From Bordetella parapertussis (GTDB taxonomy: Bacteria > Pseudomonadota > Gammaproteobacteria > Burkholderiales > Burkholderiaceae_C), in assembly GCA_945878355.1 (NCBI GenBank), contig CAMCTC010000062.1, positions 1-27,660 on the forward strand: 27,660 nucleotides of DNA, written 5' to 3'. The position numbers and the translations under genes were made by a program. The stretch's first letter is position 1, and each line of letters begins with the position of its first letter. The notes under the pieces were generated by a model. That model searched no databases. It worked only from the letters and a program-made list of their open reading frames with translations, and was not told the DNA's origin. Shown here in pieces: positions 16,940 through 24,895 of this stretch.

Positions 16940-17704
16940 TCAGTTCGAGACGAGCTTGGACCCGGCGTCAACCGGCAGCACTTCGCCAGTGGTCTTGACC
17001 GCGTCCACACCCAGGAACCAGGCCGCGCGCGCAACATCCTCGGGCTGGATGATCTCGGCCAGCGCAACGCGCGCCTTGTAGGCCACCACGCCGGCGGCGT
17101 AGCGCTCGGCACCCATGCCGTTCTGCAGCCAGGGTGACTCGACCAGCCCAGGCGCGATCGCATTGACCCGGATCACCGGCCCCAAGGCCCTGGCCAGCGA
17201 CATCGTCAAGGTGTTGAGCGCCCCTTTGGACGCGGCGTAGGCCAAAGACGAGCCCAGGCCAGTGGTCGCTGCGATCGACGAGATGTTGACCACCGCCCCC
17301 GGCGGGTGGAGTTTGAGCAGCGGCGCAAAAGCGCGCGCCATCTGGAAAGCGCCAACCACGTTGACGCCGTAGATGCGCTGGAAGTCCTCAGCGTCCAGAC
17401 CGTCGAGGTCGCGAACGCCGACGAACTTGGTCGTGCCGGCGTTGTTGACCAGCACATCGCAGCGGCCCCAGCGCGCCTGCACCGCAGCGGCCAGCGCGCG
17501 GCAATCGGCGTCCTTGGCGACGTCGGCTTGCTGCACCAGCACCTCGGCACCGAGCGCACGGCAGGCTTCAGCCACGGCCTCGGCGGGCGCGGCTTCGCGC
17601 GAATAGTTGACAGCGACGTTCCAGCCGCGTTCGGCATACAGCCGCGCGGTCGCCGCGCCTATGCCAGACGACGAACCGGTCACCACACACACTTTGCGTT
17701 CCAT
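16940..17704 (-). CDS. Short-chain dehydrogenase/reductase in the pyrimidine transporter operon
   Basis: 254 residues from ATG 17704, preceded by AAGGAG at ideal spacing; the open frame extends upstream without support. Motifs are TGSSSGIG (9-16), NNAG (87-90), the catalytic Ser near 142-143, and Y156-x-x-x-K160. The segment NYSREAAP after the second beta strand, with no acidic residue at its end, suggests NADP(H) preference as in FabG. The gene lies 31 bp after the crotonase gene in the operon headed by the RutR-like operator. A role in reducing malonic semialdehyde (compare YdfG in the Rut pathway) or an acyl-CoA step is possible. Neither can be chosen from sequence. Confidence 0.9.
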   Translation of the reverse strand: MERKVCVVTGSSSGIGAATARLYAERGWNVAVNYSREAAPAEAVAEACRALGAEVLVQQADVAKDADCRALAAAVQARWGRCDVLVNNAGTTKFVGVRDLDGLDAEDFQRIYGVNVVGAFQMARAFAPLLKLHPPGAVVNISSIAATTGLGSSLAYAASKGALNTLTMSLARALGPVIRVNAIAPGLVESPWLQNGMGAERYAAGVVAYKARVALAEIIQPEDVARAAWFLGVDAVKTTGEVLPVDAGSKLVSN

Positions 17705-17735
17705 GTTGTTCTCCTTGAATCGGTTGGGGCCTGGC

Positions 17736-18611
17736 TCACCACCAGGGGTAGAAATCGGGCAAGCCGTCAGATGCTCGCCCAGTGAAGACAGGCGCGCGCT
17801 TGCCGTTGAAAGCGGCCACGCCCTCCTTGCCGTCGTGCAGACTGGTCTGCAACATCGCCAGTGACTCGACCGCATGCGCATCGCGCGGATGCGCCAGCCC
17901 AGGATTGCGCAGCAGCATCTGGCGCATCAGCGCGATCGACACCGGGCTGCGCTGGTCGATGTACTTGTGCGCCAGCTTGTGCGCCTCAGTCAGCAACTGT
18001 TCGTGCGGCACCACGGCCTTGACCAGCCGGCCGGCCAAGGCCTCCTGGGCGTCGAAAATGTCGCCCGAGTAAACCCAGTCGAAAGCCTGCTGGGCACCAA
18101 CGATGCGCGGTAGAAACCAGGTCGAGCAGGCCTCGGGCACAACACCGATGCGGCCGAACACAAAGCCGATGCGGGCCTTGTCCGATGCCAGCCGAACGTC
18201 CATCGCCAGCGTCATCGTCGCGCCGATGCCGACCGCTGCGCCGTTGATCGCCGCGATCACCGGCTTCTTGCAGTCGTAGACCGCCAGCGCGACCCGTCCG
18301 CCGGTGTCGCGAACGCCAGACACCATCGCCGGGTCGTCCCATTGCGCCTTGAGCTCGTCGAGTCCGGGCGACAAGGTCTCGTCCAGGCCGAACACATTGC
18401 CCGGCGAAGACAAATCCATGCCTGCGCAAAAAGCCCGGCCGGCCCCGGTGACCACCACCGCGCCGACCGCGTCGTCTTCGCTGGCGCGCTGGTAAGCGTC
18501 GATCAGCTCGTTGGCCATGGTCACGGTGAAGGCGTTGAGCTGGGCCGGGCGCTGCAGCGTGAGCGTGAGCACTCGGTCGTCGATCTGCCAGTCCAAGGTG
18601 GTGTAGTTCAT
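17736..18611 (-). CDS. Crotonase-fold protein without hydratase glutamates, possible enoyl-CoA isomerase type
   Basis: 291 residues from ATG 18611. The CoA-binding and oxyanion segments are present (GRAFCAGMDLS near 58-68, NGAAVGIGATMTLAMD at 123-138). In classical hydratases two glutamates protonate and hydrate. Here the first position is T132 and the second is F152. Instead a glutamate sits later, E160 in GVVPEACSTW, a position used by delta3,delta2-enoyl-CoA isomerases of the PECI type. The protein is thus unlikely to be a hydratase. Isomerase, or a hydrolase-like reaction, is more probable. It is encoded between the RutR-like regulator and the SDR. The C-terminal PWW is unusual. No strong ribosome binding site was seen. 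Confidence 0.87.
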   Translation of the reverse strand: MNYTTLDWQIDDRVLTLTLQRPAQLNAFTVTMANELIDAYQRASEDDAVGAVVVTGAGRAFCAGMDLSSPGNVFGLDETLSPGLDELKAQWDDPAMVSGVRDTGGRVALAVYDCKKPVIAAINGAAVGIGATMTLAMDVRLASDKARIGFVFGRIGVVPEACSTWFLPRIVGAQQAFDWVYSGDIFDAQEALAGRLVKAVVPHEQLLTEAHKLAHKYIDQRSPVSIALMRQMLLRNPGLAHPRDAHAVESLAMLQTSLHDGKEGVAAFNGKRAPVFTGRASDGLPDFYPWW

Positions 18612-18675
18612 CGCTGTCGGGCTCTCGTGAAGGGTGGTCCAGCATAGGCCGCAGGCCGCGGCGCAGACCGTCACC

Positions 18676-19356
18676 TCAGCGACCTGCTGAGCCGAAGCCG
18701 TGCTGCGCCAGCCCGCAGCCGCGCAGGATCAGCGACACCACATGCTCGGTCGCCCGCTCGTGGTCGCGCGCGCCCAGCTGCTCGCGACCGAGTACCGCGC
18801 AGACCTGCAGCTCGAAGTCGGCGTAGGTCTGGGTCGCAGCCCAGATCGTGAAGAACAAATGCGTCGAGTCGACCGCCGCCATGCGCCCTGCGGCGATCCA
18901 GCCGTCGATCACGGCGGCCTTGCGGCGCACCGTCGCGCGCAACTCGCTGCGCATGAGTTCACCGACCACCGCAGCACCGTGCAGCAACTCGTTGGCAAAG
19001 ACGCGTGACGCGTCGGGCCGCTGCGCGCTCATCGCCATCTTGGCGCGGATGTAAGCCGCCAGCGCTTGGCCCGGGTCGGACTCTGGCGTCAAGCCTTCCA
19101 GCGGCAACAGCCAGTCGTGCAGGGTTCGCGCGAGCACCGCGCGGTAAAGCTCGTGCTTGCTGCCGAAGTAATAGTGCAGGTTGGCCTTGGGCAGGCCGGC
19201 CGCATCGGCGATCTCGGCCACCGTCGCACCGTTGAAACCGGCGCGGGCGAAAACGCGCTCGCCAGCGCTGAGGATCAAGGCCTCGTTGACCTGGCGGATC
19301 TGGCCCTTGCGGGCCTCGTCCTCGGCCTTGGGCGGACTGAGTTTGCGTGCAGACAT
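18676..19356 (-). CDS. rutR: TetR-family regulator, RutR-like
   Basis: 226 residues. An N-terminal TetR helix-turn-helix (about 43-66: GATVAEIADAAGLPKANLHY, then YFGSK) is followed by a ligand domain resembling E. coli RutR throughout, for example PEASRVF-like PDASRVFANELLHGA, DGWIAAGRMAAVDSTHLFF, and IWAATQTYADFELQV. RutR is known to bind uracil/thymine and to repress pyrimidine-use genes through TTGACCA-N2-TGGTCAA. Two palindromes with this core lie at the heads of both pyrimidine operons here. The gene sits inside the transporter operon, 60 bp after the binding protein, so it is probably self-regulated. The orthology call is from remembered sequence and context. Confidence 0.85.
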   Translation of the reverse strand: MSARKLSPPKAEDEARKGQIRQVNEALILSAGERVFARAGFNGATVAEIADAAGLPKANLHYYFGSKHELYRAVLARTLHDWLLPLEGLTPESDPGQALAAYIRAKMAMSAQRPDASRVFANELLHGAAVVGELMRSELRATVRRKAAVIDGWIAAGRMAAVDSTHLFFTIWAATQTYADFELQVCAVLGREQLGARDHERATEHVVSLILRGCGLAQHGFGSAGR

Positions 19357-19416
19357 GTTCGCGAAACAGAAGCGCTGGCGGGTCCTGGGCGCGAACCCGG
19401 AACCCGCCAGCTCAGC

Positions 19417-20430
19417 TCACTTGGCTGCGGCTTCGAACACCGCGTGACTGTAGGCCGCCTTGCCCGGGTCCTTCTTGATCACCGGCGAGCTGCCACCGGC
19501 CAGCAACACCTTGACAGTGCGCTCGTAGGCCGCAGGATCGAGGTAACCGATCTTCTTGGTGCCGGCGTTGCTGATCAGCGTCGCGACGTTTTCCATCTGG
19601 CGCTTCTGCACCTTCAGCGTGGCGCTGCCAGACGGGTCAGCAGCCACCACGATCTTCGCCGCTTCCTCGGGGTTCTTGACCGCGTCGTTCCAGCCCTTGA
19701 GCGTGGCCTTCAGGAACTTGCCCATGCGGGCGACGAAAGCCGGGTCTTTCAACTTGCCTTCGAGCACGTAGAGACCGTCCTCGAGCGAGGCCACACCCTC
19801 TTTCTCGTAGAAGAAGGTGACAAGTTCGCTTTCCTTCACGCCCGCATCGACCACCTGCCAGTACTCGTTGTAGATCATCGTCGAGATGCATGCGGCCTGG
19901 TTCTGCAACAGCGGGTCGACATTGAAGCCTTGCTTGAGCACCTTGACATCGGTGTCGGGTTTGAGGCCCAGCTTGGACATCCAGTTCAGGAACGGGTATT
20001 CATTGCCACCGAACCAGACGCCCAAGGTCTTGCCCTTGAAGTCCTTGGACGTGGCCACACCGCTGGACTTCTTGCAGGTCAGCATCAGTCCGGACTTGTC
20101 GAAGATCTGCGCGATGTTGACCAGCGGCACCCCCGCTTCACGCGCGGCGAGTGCATCGGGCATCCAGTTGACGATCGCATCGGCCTGGTTGCCCGCCAGC
20201 ACCTGTACCGGACTCACATCCGGGCCGCCCGGCTTGATCACCACGTCCAGCCCTTCGGCTTTGTAATAGCCTTTTGATGCAGCGACATAGTAGCCTGCGA
20301 ACTGGGCTTGCGGCACCCATTTCATCTGCACCACCACCTTGTCGGCGGCGTAAGCGCTAGAACTGGCCGCCAAGCCACCCATCGCCAGCACGGCACCCAT
20401 CGCCAAACCCTTGATTGTGAAACCGGTCAT
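19417..20430 (-). CDS. NMT1/THI5-like ABC transporter substrate-binding protein (pyrimidine candidate)
   Basis: 337 residues from ATG 20430, preceded by AGGAG six bases away; a GTG directly before it (20433) is too close to that site. The N-terminus (FTIKGLAMGAVLAMGGLAAS, cleavage near SAYA-AD) is a signal peptide. The mature part has VVVQMKWVPQAQFAGYYVA, YYKAEGLDVVIKPGG and GKTLGVWFGGNEYPF, matching the SsuA/THI5 superfamily, and particularly the ThiY-type proteins that bind pyrimidine-like molecules. It should capture uracil, thymine or dihydropyrimidine/hydantoin in the periplasm for the two permeases upstream. The ligand is inferred from the regulon, not proven. Confidence 0.9.
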   Translation of the reverse strand: MTGFTIKGLAMGAVLAMGGLAASSSAYAADKVVVQMKWVPQAQFAGYYVAASKGYYKAEGLDVVIKPGGPDVSPVQVLAGNQADAIVNWMPDALAAREAGVPLVNIAQIFDKSGLMLTCKKSSGVATSKDFKGKTLGVWFGGNEYPFLNWMSKLGLKPDTDVKVLKQGFNVDPLLQNQAACISTMIYNEYWQVVDAGVKESELVTFFYEKEGVASLEDGLYVLEGKLKDPAFVARMGKFLKATLKGWNDAVKNPEEAAKIVVAADPSGSATLKVQKRQMENVATLISNAGTKKIGYLDPAAYERTVKVLLAGGSSPVIKKDPGKAAYSHAVFEAAAK

Positions 20431-20509
20431 CACTCACTCCTGTCGTTGGTTGTGAAACGAGATACAGCCCAGCAAATACCGGGACCGCCGAGAAAACACA
20501 GCGCCACCT

Positions 20510-21457
20510 TCATTCGGCCCGGATCGATGGATGCCAAAACGCCACCCGTCGCTCGAGCAACACCAGCAAGGCATAAGCCAGCGAACCGGTGACTGCTGCC
20601 ACCACGATCGCACCCCAGACCAGCGCCATGTTCATACGCGCCGCCTCGGTGCTGATGCGAAACCCCAAGCCCACCGTCGGCGAGCCGAAGAACTCGGCGA
20701 CGATCGCGCCGATCAGCGCCAGCGTCGCGTTGATCTTCAGCGCGCTGAACAGAAACGGCATCGCCGCGGGCAGCCGCAAGTCCAGCAGCGTGCGGGTGTA
20801 GCCCGCAGCGTAGCTGTGCATCAACTCGCGCTCGAGCTTGCCCGCCGCCTGCAGCCCCGCCAGCGTGGCCACCAGCATTGGAAAAAAAGTCATCAGCACG
20901 ACCACCGCGGCCTTGCTCTGCCAGTCGAAGCCGAACCACATCACCGCGATAGGCGCCACCGCCACCAGCGGCACGGTGCTGGTCAGGTTGGCCAAGGGCA
21001 GCAGGCCGCGCTGCAGGAACGGCGCACGGTCTATCGCCACACCGACCGCAAAGCCCAGCCCAGAGCCCAGCGCCCAGCCGATCAGCACCGCTTTCAGAAC
21101 GGTCTGGACGAAATCACCGGCCAGCGTGTCCCAGCGCTCGACCAGCATCCTGCCGATCAGCGATGGTGCGGGCAGCAGCACCCGCGGCACGTCGAACAGC
21201 ATCACCCCGACCTGCCAGAAGTACAGCACCCACAGCCCGAACAGCGCGGCGGTCGCCGGCGCATGCCAGCGCCTGCCGTCGAGCGCTGCCACCTGCTGGA
21301 CGCTGCGCCCGGCCAGCAACAGCAGCGCGGCACAGGCCAGCAGCGGCATCGGACCGGCCTGCGCACCTGACTCGGGCAGCAAGCACCACAGCAGCGCGGC
21401 ACCGAGCGCGGCTGCCAGCAGCCAGACGCCGCAGCCGATCGCGCGCCGGCCGCTCAT
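20510..21457 (-). CDS. ABC transporter permease (second of two)
   Basis: 315 residues. The start ATG overlaps the stop of the preceding permease as ATGA (21454-21457). The N-terminal half has several hydrophobic spans. The BPD_transp_1 domain occupies the C-terminal two thirds, with the cytoplasmic EAA loop ELMHSYAAGYTRTLLDLRLP followed by AAMPFLFSALK. About six to eight transmembrane helices are expected. It belongs to the SsuC/TauC/ThiX-type permeases. It is distinct from its partner, so the membrane part is probably a heterodimer. A 79-bp gap separates it from the binding-protein gene. Confidence 0.92.
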   Translation of the reverse strand: MSGRRAIGCGVWLLAAALGAALLWCLLPESGAQAGPMPLLACAALLLLAGRSVQQVAALDGRRWHAPATAALFGLWVLYFWQVGVMLFDVPRVLLPAPSLIGRMLVERWDTLAGDFVQTVLKAVLIGWALGSGLGFAVGVAIDRAPFLQRGLLPLANLTSTVPLVAVAPIAVMWFGFDWQSKAAVVVLMTFFPMLVATLAGLQAAGKLERELMHSYAAGYTRTLLDLRLPAAMPFLFSALKINATLALIGAIVAEFFGSPTVGLGFRISTEAARMNMALVWGAIVVAAVTGSLAYALLVLLERRVAFWHPSIRAE

Positions 21458-22350
21458 CCCGCCCTGCCCCGGCGCAGCACCAGACGCTCGACCCCGGCCA
21501 CCGCGGCGGTCAGGCCCGCGCCCAGCAGCGCAGACATCACCAGCGCTGACCAGATGCCCACGGTGTTGCCGTAATAGCTTCCGGTGAGCAAGCGCGCGCC
21601 CAGGCCAGCCTGCGCGCCGGTGGGCAGCTCAGCGACCATCGCCCCGACCACGCCGGCGGCAATGCCCACGCGCAGGCTCGGAAACAGAAAAGGCAGCGCC
21701 GACGGCAAGCGCAGCAGCCAGAAGGTCTGCAAGCGGCTCGCGGCATAGGTGTGCATCAGCTCGGTCTCGATGCGCTGCGGTGCGCGCAGGCCTTGCACCA
21801 TCGCCACCGTGACCGGGAAGAAGCACAAGTACATCGCGATCGTCGCTTTGGGCGCGACGCCCTCGAAACCCAGGCTGCCCAGGATCACCAGCACGATAGG
21901 CGCGATCGCCAGCACCGGCACCGTCTGAGACGCCACGATCCACGGCAGCAGCGCGCGGTCCAGGGTTCGCGAATGCACGATCGCCGCGGCCAGCACAATG
22001 CCCAGCAGCGTGCCGAGCACGAAACCGACCAAGGTCGACTGGGCCGTGACGCCAGCGTGGTAGAGCAGGTTGCGCGGCGAGTCCAACGGCCAGTCGACCA
22101 GGCTGCTGTAAAGATCGGCCGCCACCTGGTGTGGCGAGGGCAGCACCGGACGCTGCATGTTGAGCGTGCTCGCGATCAGCTCGCCGGTGGTGTAGGCACC
22201 GTTCGGCGCGAGCACGCGCTCGACCGCACCGGCCGCATTGAGCCCGACCGCAGCGCAATACCACAGCAGCAGAACTGTCAACAGCACGCTCGCCACAGGC
22301 AGCAGGCGCTGAGACAGCAGCTCAGGCTTCATCGCCACCGCGCCGGTCAT
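21454..22350 (-). CDS. ABC transporter permease (first of two)
   Basis: 298 residues if started at ATG 22350; an internal ATG at 22332 gives 292. Both starts overlap the end of the ATPase gene. The first hydrophobic span (LPVASVLLTVLLLWYCAAVG) is followed by a soluble stretch and then the BPD_transp_1 domain, with EAA loop ETELMHTYAASRLQTFWLLR and LPSALPFLFPSLRVG. It pairs with the next permease (ATGA overlap) and with the ATPase. The extended stretch between the first span and the domain (about 45-90) probably lies in the periplasm, as in SsuC-type relatives. Confidence 0.92.
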   Translation of the reverse strand: MTGAVAMKPELLSQRLLPVASVLLTVLLLWYCAAVGLNAAGAVERVLAPNGAYTTGELIASTLNMQRPVLPSPHQVAADLYSSLVDWPLDSPRNLLYHAGVTAQSTLVGFVLGTLLGIVLAAAIVHSRTLDRALLPWIVASQTVPVLAIAPIVLVILGSLGFEGVAPKATIAMYLCFFPVTVAMVQGLRAPQRIETELMHTYAASRLQTFWLLRLPSALPFLFPSLRVGIAAGVVGAMVAELPTGAQAGLGARLLTGSYYGNTVGIWSALVMSALLGAGLTAAVAGVERLVLRRGRAG

Positions 22351-23167
22351 CAGCGTGGCCTTGAGCCAGCCCGATGCGCACTTCGTGCGCCAGCGCCATG
22401 AACTCGGGCGTGTCGCGCAGCCCCAGGTGGCGTGCGTCGGGCAAGGTCGAATCGATGACCTTGAGGATGCGACCGGGTCGCGGCGACATCACGACGATGC
22501 GGGTCGACAGGTAGACGGCCTCGGCGATCGAATGGGTGACAAAGACCACCGTGCGCCGCTCGCGCTGCCAGAGCTGCTGCAGTTGCTCGTTCAAGCCGTC
22601 ACGGGTGATCTCGTCGAGCGCGCCGAAGGGCTCGTCCATCATCAGAATTCTGGGTTCGAAACCCAGCGCGCGGGCGATCGACACCCGCTGCTGCATGCCA
22701 CCCGACAGCTGCCAAGGGTATTTGCGCTCGAAACCAGTCAGCCCGACGCGCGTGAGCTGCTCGCGCGCCACGGCTTGCGCATCCGCTTTGGACCGGCCCT
22801 GGATCTGCAGCGGCAGCATCACGTTGGCCAGCACGGTGCGCCAGGGAAACAGCGCCGGCGACTGGAACACGTAGCCGTAGGCGCGGGCCTGCCGCGCCTG
22901 CTTCGGACTCATGCCGTTGACCAGCACCTCGCCTGCGCTGATCGGCTCAAGGTCGGCGATCACCCGCAGCAAGGTGGTCTTGCCGCAGCCCGAGGGCCCG
23001 ATCAGCGAGACAAACTCACCGGGCGCGATGCGAAGGTCGACCTCGCTGAGCGCGTGCACCGGCAGGTCGTTACGGTGTCCGGAAGGGTAGACCACGCTGG
23101 CGCGACGCACAAGCACGGCCGCCTGAGCGGCACTTGCGTTGATGACGGGCGAGGCAGGAGCGTTCAA
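22322..23167 (-). CDS. ABC transporter ATP-binding protein (SsuB/TauB/ThiZ type)
   Basis: 281 residues if started at TTG 23167; no ATG lies near the expected N-terminus, and no clear ribosome binding site was seen for the TTG. A shorter product from a GTG about 18 codons in is possible. Walker A GPSGCGKTT is at 57-65, Q102 is the Q-loop residue, the signature LSGGM is at 154-158, Walker B ILMMDEP is at 174-180, and H212 is the switch histidine. EITRDGLNEQLQQLW and the C-terminal PGRIL segment are typical of nitrate/sulfonate/taurine-type importers. It is the first gene of the operon, and the RutR-like palindrome (23193-23210) lies 26 bp upstream of its start. Confidence 0.92.
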   Translation of the reverse strand: MNAPASPVINASAAQAAVLVRRASVVYPSGHRNDLPVHALSEVDLRIAPGEFVSLIGPSGCGKTTLLRVIADLEPISAGEVLVNGMSPKQARQARAYGYVFQSPALFPWRTVLANVMLPLQIQGRSKADAQAVAREQLTRVGLTGFERKYPWQLSGGMQQRVSIARALGFEPRILMMDEPFGALDEITRDGLNEQLQQLWQRERRTVVFVTHSIAEAVYLSTRIVVMSPRPGRILKVIDSTLPDARHLGLRDTPEFMALAHEVRIGLAQGHADDRRGGDEA

Positions 23168-23192
23168 TTGGGCTGCACGGGTTGGGCGAACA

Positions 23193-23210
23193 CCTGACCA
23201 AATGGTCAGG
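23193..23210 (-). promoter_or_regulatory. RutR-type operator, perfect palindrome, upstream of the pyrimidine transporter operon
   Basis: CCTGACCA-AA-TGGTCAGG is a perfect 8+8 bp dyad with a 2-bp centre. The inner TGACCA-N2-TGGTCA equals the E. coli RutR consensus core. It lies between the divergent ATPase gene (start 23167) and mpl (start 23385), much nearer the ATPase. Control by the TetR protein encoded within the same operon is the simple reading. Confidence 0.78.
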
Positions 23211-23384
23211 TTATTGTCACCGAGCTAGCCAGATTTGTGCCGGGGTTCGATGCCAACCCGGCCTCGGGGTCAACCCTAGGCCGTGCTGGCAAAGCTTGGG
23301 CAGAGGGCGGCAGAGGGTGCCGCACGCACCAGCGCGAATCAGCCGCGAGCTGGCCAGTCCGCGCGCTGCCTAGAATCGAGCCCC

Positions 23385-24752
23385 ATGCACATCCACATCC
23401 TCGGCATCTGCGGCACCTTCATGGGCGGGTTGGCCGCGATTGCGCGCGAGGCCGGCCACCGCGTCACGGGCTGCGACGCCAATGTCTATCCACCGATGAG
23501 CGACCAGCTGCGGTCGCTGGGCATCGAGTTGATCGAAGGCTTTGGCGCCGACCAGATGGCGCTCGCACCCGACCAGTGGGTGATCGGCAATGTGGTCAGC
23601 CGTGGCAACCCATTGGTCGAGGCCATCCTCGACGCTGGTGCACCCTACACCAGCGGACCGCAGTGGCTGGCCGAGCAGGTGCTGGCCACACGCCATGTGC
23701 TGGCGGTGGCGGGCACCCATGGCAAGACAGGCACCAGCGCGATGCTGGCCTGGGTGCTCGAACAGGCCGGTCTGCAGCCGGGTTTTCTGATCGGCGGCGT
23801 GCCACTGAATTTCGGCATCTCGGCGCGGCTGGGCAGCGACAGTGGCAAGCACCGCCCCTGTTTCGTGATCGAAGCCGACGAATACGACACCGCTTTCTTC
23901 GACAAGCGCAGCAAATTCGTTCACTACCGCCCGCGCACCGCGATCCTGAACAACCTCGAATTCGACCACGCCGACATCTTTGCCGACCTGGGCGCGATCG
24001 AGACCCAGTTCCACCACCTGGTGCGCACCGTGCCGGCCAGCGGGCGATTGATCGTCAACAGCCGCGAAGCCGCGCTAGACCGGGTGCTCGCCCGAGGCTG
24101 CTGGAGCGAGTTGCAGCGCTTCGGCGCCCGCAAGGAAGAGCCTGGCTCGCTGCGCGCGCGCGGCGAGCCCCATGCCTTTGACGTGTTGCGCGGCAGCCTG
24201 AAAGTCGGCCGGGTCGAATGGCAACTGCAGGGTGAGCACAACCAGCTCAACGCGCTGGCGGCCATCGCCGCTGCCGAACATGTCGGTGTGGCCCCCGAAG
24301 TGGCCGCAGCAGCGCTGGCGAGTTTTAGCAACGTCAGGCGCCGGCTCGAGCTCCGCGGTGAGGCCGGCGGCGTGAAGGTCTACGACGACTTTGCCCACCA
24401 TCCCACCGCGATGCGCACCACCATCAACGGCCTGCGCCGCAAAGCCGGCCTGGCGCGCATCCTGGCGGTGTTCGAGCCGCGCACCAACACGATGAAGCGC
24501 GGTTCGATGTCGGCCTTGCTGCCCTGGGCGCTGGAAGAAGCCGACCTGGCGTTTTGCCTGCAGGGCAACTACGGCTGGAACGCCGCTGATGCGCTGGCGC
24601 CGCTTGGCGCGCAGGCCTCGGTGGCCGACAGTGTTGACAAACTGGTGGCGGCCATTGTTCGGGCGGTGCGCCCGGGCGACCAGGTGCTGGTGATGAGCAA
24701 CGGCGCTTTCGGCGGCATCCACGCCAAACTGCTGGCAGCGTTGGCGAATTGA
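23385..24752 (+). CDS. mpl: UDP-N-acetylmuramate:L-alanyl-gamma-D-glutamyl-meso-diaminopimelate ligase
   Basis: 455 residues from ATG 23385; the frame is open upstream but family similarity begins at MHIHILGICGTFMGG, the typical Mpl start. The central ATP-binding motif AGTHGKTGTSAM is at 109-120, followed by GGVPLNFGISARLG, the EADEYDTAFFDKRSKFVHY signature, ILNNLEFDHADIF and YDDFAHHPTA. These are specific for Mpl within the Mur ligase family. The enzyme ligates the recycled tripeptide L-Ala-gamma-D-Glu-meso-DAP to UDP-MurNAc in the cytoplasm, using ATP. It appears monocistronic. It is a housekeeping gene marking the end of the pyrimidine region. Confidence 0.97.
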   Translation: MHIHILGICGTFMGGLAAIAREAGHRVTGCDANVYPPMSDQLRSLGIELIEGFGADQMALAPDQWVIGNVVSRGNPLVEAILDAGAPYTSGPQWLAEQVLATRHVLAVAGTHGKTGTSAMLAWVLEQAGLQPGFLIGGVPLNFGISARLGSDSGKHRPCFVIEADEYDTAFFDKRSKFVHYRPRTAILNNLEFDHADIFADLGAIETQFHHLVRTVPASGRLIVNSREAALDRVLARGCWSELQRFGARKEEPGSLRARGEPHAFDVLRGSLKVGRVEWQLQGEHNQLNALAAIAAAEHVGVAPEVAAAALASFSNVRRRLELRGEAGGVKVYDDFAHHPTAMRTTINGLRRKAGLARILAVFEPRTNTMKRGSMSALLPWALEEADLAFCLQGNYGWNAADALAPLGAQASVADSVDKLVAAIVRAVRPGDQVLVMSNGAFGGIHAKLLAALAN

Positions 24753-24895
24753 CCCGGCGCTGCCGGGTATAGAAGGCATGCCGATGGCCGTCAAGCCGAG
24801 CGCCGCTGATCGATTCCAGCGCCAACGGCATGATGCGGTCGCCATTTCACGGGCGGCTCAGATCGTCCGCTTCCTACCTCAACCGGAGACACCCG

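Noticed and set aside
17736..18611. Annotation as a classical enoyl-CoA hydratase
   Set aside because: Both hydratase glutamate positions are substituted (T132, F152), so the generic name would mislead.
19066..20277. Long plus-strand frame across the TetR and binding-protein genes
   Set aside because: It spans two well-supported minus-strand genes and shows no recognisable protein features.
23299..23318. Tandem GGCAGAGGGC/GGCAGAGGGT as a regulatory repeat before mpl
   Set aside because: Only two 10-bp G-rich units without symmetry or a partner elsewhere; a chance repeat is as likely.
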